From contig OZ020622.1 of NCBI GenBank assembly GCA_963971575.1, positions 5,990,279-6,054,278 of the forward strand: a stretch of DNA of 64,000 bases, written 5' to 3'. The notes under the pieces are model-generated. The model searched no databases, was not told the origin of the DNA, and saw only the letters and a list, made by a program, of their open reading frames with translations. The DNA comes from Liopterus haemorrhoidalis. Taxonomy: Eukaryota > Arthropoda > Insecta > Coleoptera > Dytiscidae. Position numbers and translations under genes: made by a program. Below are positions 1 to 10,879 of this stretch, piece by piece (within the stretch, counting starts at the first letter, position 1; the number at the start of each line of letters is the position of its first letter).

Positions 1-700
1 TCTAAGTAATGTATATTGGTGTGAACCGAAATAGTACAACAGGAATTTTTGATCAGATTATGTTTTTGGAAAGTAACGCATTTTTTGTGGTTTTTGGTTC
101 ACAAAGTACAAAAGTTATACCAATGTAAGACACTCACATGCATGGCGTGCGATGGCTACATGCGTTAGGGCACTCTTAAACTGGCTGGAAAACGAAGGGT
201 TTCGAGTTCGAGTACGGAGTGAATTTTATTTTTTCAGTTTTTTTTTTTTTGCATTTTTATTATGTTGAAATTATTTTGTCAAAATTCTAGTTATATTTTG
301 ACAAATGTTGTATTTAATTTTTATGAGCGTAAATTTAATAACCAGTCTTATTATATGATTAACAGACGATAAATTATTTTAAATATATCGTTCATTTTGC
401 CGTGATTACTACAAAGTAAAATTTGTCCTACACACTCAGCATACCGCCTTCACTTATTATATACCTGCGAAACCCTGAAATGTGTGAATATTCACACTTC
501 ACATCAATTTTTTAAAATTTGTTAAAGCTCTTAGATTATCAGACGATAAATAATTTTAAAAATATCGTTCATTTTGCCGTGATTACTACAAAGTAAAATT
601 TGTACTACACACTCAGCATACCGCCTTCACTTATTATATACCTGCTAAACCCTGAAATGTGTGAATATTCACACTTCACATCAATTTTTTAAAATGGACC
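1..700 (+). repeat. HINE-like interspersed element, 3' part, with duplicated 3' end
   Basis: The right part of a repeat family that recurs at 46246-47172 (minus) and 52817-54303 (plus). It contains a diverged tRNA-like stretch near 140-216, with a B-box-like GAGTTCGAGTACG. It ends in a palindrome GTGTGAATATTCACAC followed by TTCACATCAATTTTTT. The last ~155 bp are present twice in direct orientation (about 361-516 and 540-695, period 177 bp). No coding capacity is seen. Assignment to helentron-derived non-autonomous elements is inference from the (GTCT)n tract in other copies and the terminal palindrome. The element continues beyond the left edge. Confidence 0.6.
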
Positions 701-1010
701 TAATCCATACCATTTATCTGTGTGCATGCCTGACATATGTTACCCAGATTAACATAGTTTAAACTTTATATTTGAAAGTTTTAGACATAATAATTGCGGC
801 CTAAAGCAAATCTGTTGAGAAATATATTTAAAATAAAACCTGCAGTTCACCGAGACAATGCGATAATTATTGGTTATAATGTTGGTTTTGTAGTTAAATA
901 CTCAGAAGAATGCGTGACATTTCCCGATGCCTTTCACCTTCCTATACAGTTTATGTTAATGCATCTGTAACACAACCTACACAGCTAAATAATTTGTAAT
1001 ATTGTTTTAG

Positions 1011-4000
1011 CTACACCAAACAGCTCCAATACAGCCAGCACTTCGTGGACTTCAAACTGCTTCAGTACTTCGTTGGACTGATTTTTCTGTGGTTGATGGA
1101 TCTTCTGGTATTTCTGTTGGTAGAAGATCTTTTTACCATGGTCTATGGGGACCACATCATGTTACCTTAGCTGTATCAAGAGAACAAGATAGCATGCATA
1201 AACCAACCCTAGGAAGTTTTAGCCTTTGTCCTGTGACAGAGTTCAATGATTTGGTTCCTGCGGAACTTATAAAGGACGAACAAGAAAATGGAAATTTAAT
1301 TCAAGGTAAAGAATCCCAGATTAAATAGTGTTGTGCTAAACTGGGTCATTTTTATAAATACCTAAATATGGATAACTCTGGATAAAAGGACCATAATGTT
1401 TTTTTAAACCTTCATTGCTGCAATTGATCTGTGAGATACACTACTCAAGTTTGGTACAAAGCCTCGTTTCGTGTTTTGTTAGAGTTTTATAAGATTATTA
1501 AAATATATCTTGCCAAATTAAGATTATATCTGCCAGATATATTGCGCCCGAACTCGTTCATTTTAGTATTGCGCCAGCTGGAGGGTTAATAGCGATTTAA
1601 CTTTGCTAGAATTGTACATTCTTTGGTACAAAATTGGTAAACAGGAACTAGTAATGTCAAGGAGTGCTATTAAAGAATTATCACTAATAAATTATATCCT
1701 GTTGTTAAATTCTAATATACTCAATTCTGTTTTTATACGATATTTAATACAGACTATAACAGGGGTCAAACTTTTCTGAAACATAAAGCCATTCCAACAT
1801 GGGCGAAACACGAGCAAAACTGTACATTATTTTTTTAGAATTATTAGGTCGTCATGGATGAAATTTGTAGAAAAAAAGGCAAAGTTGGTTGATAACTTAC
1901 AAATATTGTTAAGTGACACTACCGATAGAGGCGCCACTGCATTGTACAGCATGGCTGACGCAGATAGGATATTTTTGACAGGTTCAACGGTATCTTCATG
2001 TGATATTTATTAAAATTAATTTATTATTCAATATGAGGGTTGCGTTAAATGAAATTTTCCGTTTTCTCAGTGCCCAAGTAACCTCTAGGGTTATAATTGA
2101 AGGTAATAAGGCTTTTTTGTCACGTTTCGGAACACGATGAAAACTTAAGTCTCTATCACGACCTACTTTTGCATTGCAAAGATAAACACAACAATTCACG
2201 TTGCATTTAATTTTTTCTTGCAATTTTAAAGATATTTTTTAAAAACTTGCAATGAAAACAATAGTAAACAAACTCGACTATCCTCCATCTGTCAGTGTCT
2301 CAAAATCTCACTAGAGGCGCTTCAGTTATTGTCAGTTGACAATAACGAATTATTTTATTCATCAAAGTATGCACCCATATTATCTATACACTTTTGCCAT
2401 TCAAGCGGCAGGTTGTTCAGGCCGGTGGTATAAAACTGTCGGACGAGAGTCAATGAATTCCTGGTAGGCCAGTTTTACAGCATTGTCGGAAAACTGTTTT
2501 CCTAATAAAAAGTTGTCCAAATTGCGGAAAGTGGTAGTCAGTGGGGGTTAGGAGTCCCCAAATCCAATGTTTTGCAGTGTTGCCAGTGCTTTTTAATGAC
2601 CAAATATACATAATGGCGCCCTTCGTCAAACCTCGCGCCCCGATGCCAACCCGTTTCTACGGCTCTGGTCGTAGTAGGGTATTTATTTGAGCATTTAATT
2701 TAAGAGGAAAACATTTGTTTTGCTCTAATAGTCAATATTTCCAATTATTGTTACATTCTAAACGTCTATTTTCCAAATTTCGTTCAACACCGTGTATATA
2801 CAAGGCGATTTTAGTCATAATTTCGAGTAACGCTAAACCGTAGAACATTGGTTAAGAACCACTAAGAAATTTAATTGTTATAAGATGACAGAACTTACCT
2901 TCTCTTACGCGCTACCTAAGCATTGGGAACCTATTATTATTGTTTATTTATTTATTTATTTTTTTCATTATAGCATCAATATCAGTTTTTCCATGGATGC
3001 ATGTGGAGACTATCCAGAACTTTGGAAACACGCTAAAGTCCAGATCTTCTCAAGGACAGACTGAAGAAGTTCAAAGAGAAGTCTCATTCATCCTACTACA
3101 GTTAATAAATGGACTTAAGAGTTTACAAGCCCATGGAACAGAAGAAGTCCCATTGTTGCTGAATAATCTAGTTCTTTGCCGAGATGCAGATAGAGAAATC
3201 CATCATAGATTATGTCTACTGCAAGGGTAGGTTGATGTAGTACACTCCACAAATCGCAACTAATTACCCTATTTTTTATCCCACAATTTATATTATTATT
3301 CACCAAAAATTGTCTTAATTTATTAAATGCTACTTTAGCTAGAGCTATTCTTTTCTTTATGTCCATATTCACCATTCCATCTGCATTAATAATACTACCC
3401 AAGTATTTGTAGTTATTTACCTTTTTAATTTTGATATTATTCTCTATTATTAAGTTCCTTCAATCGACTTTGCTTCGTTTTGAAATTATCATGACTACCG
3501 TTTTTGCCATATTAATTTTTAAACCCCATTCCTCACTAATTACTTTTACTTTATTTACTAGTTTTATTAAAGCCGCATTCCATTGTCACCAGGAAGTTTG
3601 TCATATGTCAAGACGTGAAACCGTTCAGACCTCCAAATTTAATACGCTGTTTGTTGTGGATTGTGCATAATTTTCTAAACTTACAGCTAGTGCGATGTTT
3701 TAATGAGACAGACATATAAACACATTGGCTATCGCAGTCTATCAGTGACACCGTAGTTATCGAATGCCTTTACATAACCTAACATAATGTCATCATTAAC
3801 AAATCTTGCTCAAAATTACAAAGACGGACAGTAAATATGATCAATTTAGGTAATTAGGTAGTTAAAATCTTAGACAACAGAATTATAAGAACGATAGTAC
3901 GTATAAAATATTTTACGAAGCTAAATAGTTGGTTTCATAATTCACAGATGGAGGGCTATTCGTAACGTACTAATTTATAACAGATGTGAACGGTACATGG

Positions 4001-4864
4001 AATGTTAAAAGAATGCATTAAAGCATAACTCAGAGCGACACAACGCAGAGTCTATAACTTTAACTTATAACTAATTTAAAGAGGTCTGAATGCGGCTTAA
4101 GTCTTCTCTTGTTTCTGCCATAATCATTGTATCGTCAGCGTATCTTAAATTATTGTAAATTTTTCCTCCAATTTTTATTCTTCCTATATCTTTAATTTGT
4201 TGAAATATCTGCTCACTGTATAGGTTAAAAAAGTAAATGTTGTACAATGCAGAAATGATTTTTCGACAAGATTATTTAAAATTTATTAAATTATCATTTC
4301 ACTGGACTGTAAGGGGGGGGGGGCACAGGCCCCCTTTGCCTCTCCCACACGACTAGGTGTGAGTTATAAATGTCTAAATCGAATAAAACTGATTTCTTTT
4401 ATTTTATTTATTGCATTTCACTGTAATATTTCGGATAATTATATAACTTATTTTTATATTTTAGGTTGAGTGATGATATTCGAGGAAATAACGAGAAAAT
4501 GGGTTCACTTTGCCAGTGTGCAATGACCTGTTTAGATGAACTACTGCCTGCCCACAGATTGGCTGCTTTAATCCGAGTATTACTTCGAAAAGAAAGTGCA
4601 ATGTCTCTCAGTCAAGTAAAATCTGTGCTAGAATTTAGTTTATGGGGCCCATCCGATGTGGCTTTAGGAGTTCCATTGAGAGACAGAGAATTAGCTCTAC
4701 AAAGATGGTTAGATTTAGAAAGAGCTACAGTTCTACATGGTCTTGTAGGAACGAGAGTACAATTATCGGTGCTTGAAGAATGCCATCTATTATTCCTTGT
4801 TAGAAGTTCAGCTAAGATGATGTGTGAAGCTGCATTACTGTTAGAATCTAATGGTGTTAGCTAA
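1011..4864 (+). CDS. PEAK/pragmin-family pseudokinase, C-terminal exons (partial gene)
   Basis: Three exons join in frame: 1011-1305, 2974-3226 and 4465-4864 (stop at 4862-4864), each with AG/GT borders; the gene starts left of the window. The middle exon reads like a kinase C-lobe (LLQLINGLKSLQAHG), but the catalytic HRD loop is replaced by EEVPLLLNN, as expected of a pseudokinase. The last exon has an LEFSLWGP...LQRWLDLERA pattern. It resembles the C-terminal helical dimerisation segment of PEAK1/PRAG1, scaffolds in Src-family and Shc/Grb2 signalling at adhesions. That family match is from memory of the motif, so identity is moderate; exon structure is strong. AATAAA lies at about 4955. The second intron holds LINE remnants and the first a THAP-type element. 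Confidence 0.62.
1914..2343 (-). mobile_element. Deleted copy of THAP-domain transposon family A
   Basis: On the minus strand it matches both ends of the element at 16789-18340: one end begins ATTGTCAACTGACAATAAC, the other ends TATCGGTAGTGTCA. A remnant ORF at 2223-1996 encodes the THAP-like start (CNVNCCVYLCNAKVGRDRDL) and then shifts out of frame. This copy has no nested insertion at the site that carries a 1.1 kb insertion in the other copy, so it is a natural empty-site control. It lies in an intron of the PEAK-like gene. Confidence 0.65.
2350..2600 (-). pseudogene. mariner transposase C-terminal fragment
   Basis: Translation of the minus strand in shifting frames gives PTDYHF, then NLDNFLLGKQFSDNAVK and FQ/YQEFIDSRPT, then NGKSV or MAKVYR near the end. 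This is the C-terminal third of an irritans-type mariner transposase, including the region of the third catalytic Asp (TDYHF). Frameshifts and a stop make it non-functional. It abuts THAP element A at 2343. Confidence 0.6.
3235..4215 (-). mobile_element. LINE reverse transcriptase remnant, interrupted
   Basis: Minus-strand translation gives two collinear pieces. The piece at about 4215-4088 contains the RT box (NNLRYADDTMIMAETREDL). The piece at about 3580-3235 contains EEWGLKINMAKTVVMIISKR, then YKYLGSIINADG and IALAKVAFNKLRQFL. This is a non-LTR retrotransposon RT and thumb region. About 500 bp of unrelated sequence (roughly 3580-4087) separates them, so the LINE was itself interrupted. It fills the last intron of the PEAK-like gene. 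Confidence 0.7.
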
Positions 4865-5274
4865 GGATAATAATATCTTAACAATTTTGGTGCGAAATAT
4901 ATATTTACTGTTAATATTGTGGTTGATAATTTGTTTTTTTTTACTATTTTGTACAATAAATAGTTACCTTGTGACTTAATGCCAGTTTTTCAATAAGCCA
5001 GTGATTCCAAAACAATTCATAACATTAATATAATTTTATATAAACTGTATAAAATAAAATCTTATTTATTAAAATGATTGTGCTTATTCCAAATTCCTAA
5101 AAATATTACATGATAACAAATTGTAAATGCATAACAAGTTAATATTGCTAAAATAAACTTATTAAAATATTTAAATGCTTCTCTTCTATTGCTAAGAAAT
5201 ACAGGCATACACCACAAACTTAGTTACAGAAAGTTGTTGTAAACAAAATTTTATATTATCCAAAATAAAGGCCT

Positions 5275-6325
5275 AGTAAACTCCATTCACGATAAATATG
5301 AAATGACGTCACACTTGGTTAATTTTATTACCAATATCATAATGTACATTAACCAACTTGAAAGTTGGAATGTTGGTACCACTTTTCCACGTAGCCACGT
5401 TTAAATAGCATTATTCAGTCGTATTTCTGTTTGACATATGAACGAGTGAGGTTAAACTTATATAGGGGAAACTTCCTAAGCGCTCTGACATCTGGTGGCA
5501 ATTTGCGGAAGATACGAAAGTGACATTGTTTTGTTTTGTTCAATAGAGAAATACATGTTTTTTTGTTGTTTGTGTTTTATTTTTGTGAATCCTGGGAAAA
5601 AAAACAATCAATTCTGTTGTGTGCCGCAATGTAAATCGTGAATAAGGAAGAATCCTTCTTAAACATTCCATAATTTACCTAAATCGAAATAAATATCAAT
5701 TGAAACGACGTTTGGAGGCAGAGAGAAAGTGGATCGTAGATTTTTATGGACCCAAAAACTAAAAATGGGCAAAAATCCAAACCCATGCATGCACGTTTGT
5801 TCGTTGTATTTTATGGAAAGTGATTTTTTACGTCAAAGAAAAGACTGAAAAAAGCATTTATCCCACCCAAAATTTGCCTAAATCATCAGTTGATATATTA
5901 AAAGGCTCTTCTACTTTTTCAGGCAGAGATATTAATTTTTACTAATATATTTACCATATTTTTGTTGCTATTATATTGACAGACAGTCAAAAAGAATTAA
6001 AAATACAATGAAAAACTAAAAATTTCCTTGAAATTTCTTTAGAATAGTATATTATTACATATCTTGTAAATCGTAGATTACCTTTATATAAAAAAAAGCT
6101 CGGAAAACAGGAAAAATACAACTCGTGTTCATTTTCACCATGTAAACAAATACACGAGTAAAAGTTTAATGTCACTTTCGAGTGTTCCAGCTTTGCTGCA
6201 TATGGTGCTGCGATCTTAAAAAGTATCCCCTATACGTAGTTGGATTTTTTTGACAATTAGCGAAGTGGCAACATAGCAAATTTTTCAACTGTGACGTCAT
6301 CTCATTCTTATCGTAAATGGACTTT
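5275..6325. mobile_element. TIR transposon with ~35-bp inverted ends, carrying a nested THAP element
   Basis: The left end (CCATTCACGATAAATATGAA then ATGACGTCAC) and right end (GTGACGTCAT then CTTATCGTAAATGG) are inverted repeats over about 35 bp. A second pair of inverted ends lies inside: TATAGGGGAAAC near 5461 and GTATCCCCTATA near 6233. One element is therefore nested in another. No intact gene. No convincing target-site duplication was seen. Confidence 0.6.
5461..6233 (+). pseudogene. Decayed THAP-domain transposon gene
   Basis: Around 5600-5920 shifting plus-strand frames read FCCVPQCKS, then KNPSLTFHNLPKS-like, then a CMHVCSLYFMESDFLRQR-like part and QNLPKSS. That is the C2CH THAP zinc finger pattern, ending in a C-x2-(H replaced)-F-x-ESDF motif. 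Stops and frameshifts abolish coding. The flanking TATAGGGGA/TCCCCTATA ends resemble those of the element at 18356-19303, so the two are probably one family. Confidence 0.5.
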
Positions 6326-6829
6326 ATTTTACTCATCGATTCATGGACGACCGCAAAATGTGTTTATGTAAATATGGGAAAAACTACTGAAGTAACGATC
6401 TACGTCTTTTGCCGCATAATAAATATATCCCTACTCTCTAGGTACCTTAGATAACATCGGCAGTGGGATAGGACGGATCTAAGCATATTCATGTGACATT
6501 TTATATGATATATTCATTCCGCAACACTTCGGGATGTGAAAATTTAAAATTCCAACAGTGAAACCGTGGAAACGAATAACATATGTCAAAAATAAAATAC
6601 TTTTTCACATAATTTAATGACAAAAATATAAATAAACGGGAAATTTGTATTAAGAATGACACAAAAAATCAAAATATAAAGAAAATGACATTTTAAAACG
6701 ATACAAACCTTAATCAAAATTTTTTTATTGTAAGTATGATTTACAAAGCTTAAACAAAACTGCAAAAAACACGATTCAAACGATGAAAGTAACTAGATTG
6801 CAAAATCTAGTTCCGCCTAAACGTTTGGA

Positions 6830-7035
6830 ATAGCCTATATTTGTTTATATTTATCTCATAATGTGTATTCTGAACTTTCAGAATTTTTCTTATATGTGGG
6901 TGACAGAGTTATAATAAAGCTAAATAAGCATGCCAGACTACAACTTTTTATATTCAGCCTTTTGGCTACAATTTCTACCGTACATGAGTAACGTTATAAG
7001 GGTTTTTTGGAGGTCACACCTACAAAACCCTGAGA
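6830..7035 (-). repeat. Fragment of the HINE-like family
   Basis: This resembles the outer part of the copy at 46757-47172: TTTGGCTACAATTT, then ATAAGGGTTTTTTGG and CCTACAAAACCCT. The (CAGA)n tract is absent here. It lies in the 2.4 kb gap between the PEAK-like gene and the sideroflexin 3' end. The rest of that gap (4960-5275 and 6330-6830) shows no gene. Confidence 0.45.
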
Positions 7036-7240
7036 GATTAGTTCATACAATCAGAAACGTATAGCGTAAAAATGTGGTTAAAAACTAAGAAATTCGCGAC
7101 TTTATAACTGGTGTATTATAAAGTAGAGTATGCCTGTACTTTAAATTAAGTCTAAATTAAAAACATTAAAACTTGACGAAATACAATCAAAATTAAGTTA
7201 ATTACATATACCTACGGATTACTATTAAGAGCAACATTCT

Positions 7241-10200
7241 TTAAAGGCCCTTGTTGAAATAAACCTTAGCAGGAAGTTCTTTATGTTTATAGGCTGATTT
7301 TATTTCTTCATAATAATCTGGTTCTACCAATTTCATTGTTGATAATTTTAGCGAACTGTAAAAGGATAAGTTTCAATTTTCAATACAGACATTCATTTTT
7401 GGAATATAGTATAACGAAATCTTCGATATAAGTTATGGTTATGTTCTAACCAGTGCTGATATTTAAAATATTTAATAACCGGTGCACTAAAAAAATTAAA
7501 GCGCTGAAAAATCTAATTAACTTACTAAATGGTAGTAGCGAGGTTGATCATTTGCCGATTTTTAGAAATTACTGAACTAATATTTTTTTACCGTTAATCT
7601 TACTACTCATTTTAACAAGCGGTATGGAAGCATTACCGGCTGAATTCAATCCTGGTTCCTCAAACACAACATATAAAGAAACAATGTATTCGGACACTAA
7701 TCTTTTACTCAATGAAGAAGATTTGAAGAAAATAGACAAGAGTTAACATTGATATTACAAGAATAATCTTGTTAAATATTATTTCTTGTTAAAAATAATT
7801 ATAAAATTATTTTTGCATTTATCTTAAAATTGCAATAACTGTGACAAACACGTTTTCAATATTACCTCCTCACATATAATTTCGCGTTCAAATGACGTAA
7901 GCGCTAATTAATCAACGCATATTAAAGACACCGTTTACTTACCATCTTTGCGGGAAAAGACCGCAACCAGCAGGAACCATTACAATTAAACTGTAATACA
8001 AACAAACATTATTTTTCACATAAAGATATTGTTAATGTACAAGGTAAGCTTTATTGTTTGTTCAATGTTAATGTGTTATTAAATCAATTTTATTATAGTA
8101 TTTAGTAGTTAATAGTTTTACTTGGTGAAACTCGATTATAGGTAAAAAGTTAATAAACAAAGTACGTATGTGGTTTTCAAAATGATTTACAACGAAACTG
8201 CTGCTAGCATGGCTAACAAAGCTTGGAATATTTCAAATAAAGTTCTTGAAAAAGAATTTTAGTTAATTTCTGGTAATTGAAATAAAATATCTTGGCATTT
8301 CGGTTTGCAGTTACTTTCTCTGAAGTAGTTGTATTGAATATTTCTTGGCTTTACTCCCAAGTGACCAAATCCAAATTTTACGATTTGGAGATTTTTTGAG
8401 CAGGTCAATGCAAATTGCCACTTCTATAATAGGAAAAATTTAGACCTTTAAAAATTTAACAGGTAGACATTTAAATAATAATATACCTACAAAATTAACA
8501 AATTTATAGAAAGAACTCTTGCCTATTTCTGAAAAGAAAAAATCTAATTTGGTAAATGTTCTGTAGATGTGAGTTAATGAAGTGATTAATACATATTTTA
8601 CATTTTACTTCTGTTTTTAACTGTTGACCAAGTAGAACATCCCAACAATTTTCGTCCAATTTCTCTATTATCAATAATATCAAAATTTTTTTAAAGAAGT
8701 TTAAATACATAGATTCAACCCCCTTAACTTTTACCTGTGGAGTTCCACAAGTATCTTTTTTAGGACCTCTTTTATTTTTAATTCTGTCAATGACTTTCCT
8801 TCGTGTATTAAAGACTGCTCCCATTTTATGTACGCTGATGATACCACGTTGCTGATCAGATTAAAATTTCAAAACGATCTTTTTTTAAAAAATGATGAGT
8901 TAATTCATGATTCGCATATTTGGTTTTCATCGAACAAACTATGCTTTTGTCAAATATTGACAAAACAAATAAAATATTTATTACTTTAAAGCATTCTGAG
9001 TTTACTAATCCAGGGTCAGTAAATTTTCTAGGCGTAGTAATAAAGTACTATGTTTTGTTTGAAAAAAAACTACAAACATATTTTAACTGATGAATGACGA
9101 ATGAATATTTTTGCGAAACTTTACCAAGGAATTCATTTAAAAACCTAACTTTATTAATGGTTAGGTACAAAAATACTCACAAGCTTCCAACCAGAGCAAT
9201 CTGAATAGGTCCATGTAATTTGCCAATATTTCTAAACCATTTAAACTTTTCTAATTTTTCCATGATGACAGGCAATATTAACATTCCTGGTGCACACATA
9301 ACAATTCTTGATATAACCACTTCTGTTATTCCTTTAACAGGTGCAAGTCTAGATTTTCCAATTATGTTTCCTGCAACAATTTTATATTAAATAATTATAA
9401 CATACATTGAAAACCCCCTGTTTATTTTCTTTTTAGAGTATCCTGTCGAAAGTTCCGACAGTACAGTATGTAAGAGACTGTTGACGAGTTACTGAATAGA
9501 CCCCCTAATAATTTATACATATTTTCATATAACTTGATATGACAGAACTAATCAAGGGTTCAAGAAAGTATTTGTTTAAACATACCATTTTCATCTTGCA
9601 CATCAATGCCATATAAGAATTCTGTTTGTCTCATGAAAGGTATATTGACGCAATTAGCAGCAGCAACTGCCACAAAGGGTACATATCGTTGCCAAAATGG
9701 GTTTGCTCTTTTTGCCAACCATGCCTTGCAACCTATAGCTGTTACTAACGCAGATGTTGTTGCTGTTACATAAGCTACGCCTAATTGCGTAGTTGAAATT
9801 GGAGAATTTGCATTTCTATTTGTATAGTTTACGAAAGCATTGAATGACTGATTTAACCATTGCCAAAAAACAACTGCTGGTACGGTTCTGTAACAAAAAG
9901 AAAACTACAAAGGTTTAAATAGTTAATTGTAGAATAAAATGAATTTAGGGTGATCTATATTTTAAATAAGATCACCCTAATTTACATACCTGTACCATTG
10001 TAACATAGCACCCGTAATAGCCATACCCCCAGGTACCTGAAATGACATTCTACCAAAAATATTTTGCTTATCGCCGGAGTCTGGATGGAAGGCAGATTCA
10101 TACAGTTTTTTTGCGTAAATTACTTCTTCTATATTAACATTTTTAGGTTCTCGTTTTTCTCGGTATAATTCAACCAATTCCTTTGCTTTGTCTAATTTCT

Positions 10201-10342
10201 GATCGTTTACCAAACATGTTCTAGGATCTGTCACCCACATAAAATGTTTAAATCTACCTATAAATGTACTCTGGTCCCATAATGGTTCGTCTATATTCAG
10301 TCTTTTAGACGTCCTTTCCATATTTGTGAGATTCGGTAACAA
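7241..10342 (-). CDS. SFXN2: Sideroflexin-2 (mitochondrial inner-membrane carrier), complete
   Basis: Five minus-strand exons: 10342-9990, 9887-9586, 9370-9181, 7990-7943 and 7355-7241. They total 1008 nt (335 aa plus stop), all with GT-AG borders and continuous phase. Conserved family blocks: WDQSTFIGR near the N terminus, [69 protein letters not shown], and the C-terminal VYFNKGL. The blocks [15 protein letters not shown] and [12 protein letters not shown] fit SFXN2 better than SFXN1/3. The family transports serine into mitochondria for one-carbon metabolism. The first ATG (10342) is used; an in-frame ATG seven codons on would give 328 aa, closer to the usual length. The 48-bp exon 4 is easy to miss. 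Introns 3 and 4 carry a LINE RT and short antisense ORFs. Confidence 0.95.
7624..7746 (+). other. Antisense micro-ORF inside sideroflexin intron (hypothetical)
   Basis: A 40-codon ORF beginning [13 protein letters not shown] and ending [12 protein letters not shown]. The open frame extends upstream through a hydrophobic stretch ([14 protein letters not shown]) but meets TGA before any ATG. Composition looks protein-like, unlike the surrounding AT-rich intron. Function unknown; it could be an exon of an unseen gene, a gene fragment or chance. Confidence 0.2.
8690..9060 (+). pseudogene. LINE reverse transcriptase fragment
   Basis: Plus-strand translation with frameshifts shows [15 protein letters not shown], then VNDFPSC, then [14 protein letters not shown] and [11 protein letters not shown]. 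These are the palm motifs of a Jockey/CR1-like non-LTR RT, catalytic YADD included. It is 5' and 3' truncated and lies in sideroflexin intron 3. Confidence 0.75.
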
Positions 10343-10879
10343 AATTTAACAGGTGAAGTTAATAGAGATAAAAATCTTTGTAAATTGTGTGAATGTGCAA
10401 TAAAGAGCTTACTCAATTACTTAAAACATAACTAAACATACAAAATTGAAGACTGAATCACAAAATAAAGTGCACTCAACCTCAACCACTTGACTGAACA
10501 CATAACCAAGTCGCTGGTTTAGGAATTAAATTACGACTTTGGTACGTCATTGAAGTAAATATAAAATACCATACTTTGCCAGTTTAAGTTTAAATAAAAA
10601 TTAGCTATAATACGTTCCATAATTAAGTATTTAATTAAAAAATATTAAATCAATTTGTTGAAAACATAGAATAATTTTGGATGTAATAATTTTTTAAAAG
10701 TGACAAAATGTTTATTTTAAAAATTACTATGGTTTTTATGGGGAGTTAAAAGGGTTTTAAAAATTTAATTTAAAATTTGTGAATCATCTGCGCATGCCTT
10801 TCGGAGTTGGATGTTGTGGGGCGAAGCGAAGCACCGTACATGAACCCGACACAAGTTCGCCTATAATTTTTCAGCCAAT
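10343..10879. promoter_or_regulatory. Divergent SFXN2/PWWP2 intergenic promoter region
   Basis: 537 bp separate the two divergent start codons. The PWWP2-proximal 100 bp is relatively GC-rich (around 10795-10860: TGCGCATGCC, GGGGCGAAGCGAAGC) against an AT-rich background, which would suit a housekeeping promoter. No TATA box was assigned. Regulatory function is inferred from layout. Confidence 0.5.

Noticed and set aside
2360..2600. A conserved gene downstream of THAP element A
   Set aside because: The reading breaks frame repeatedly and matches the mariner transposase C terminus.
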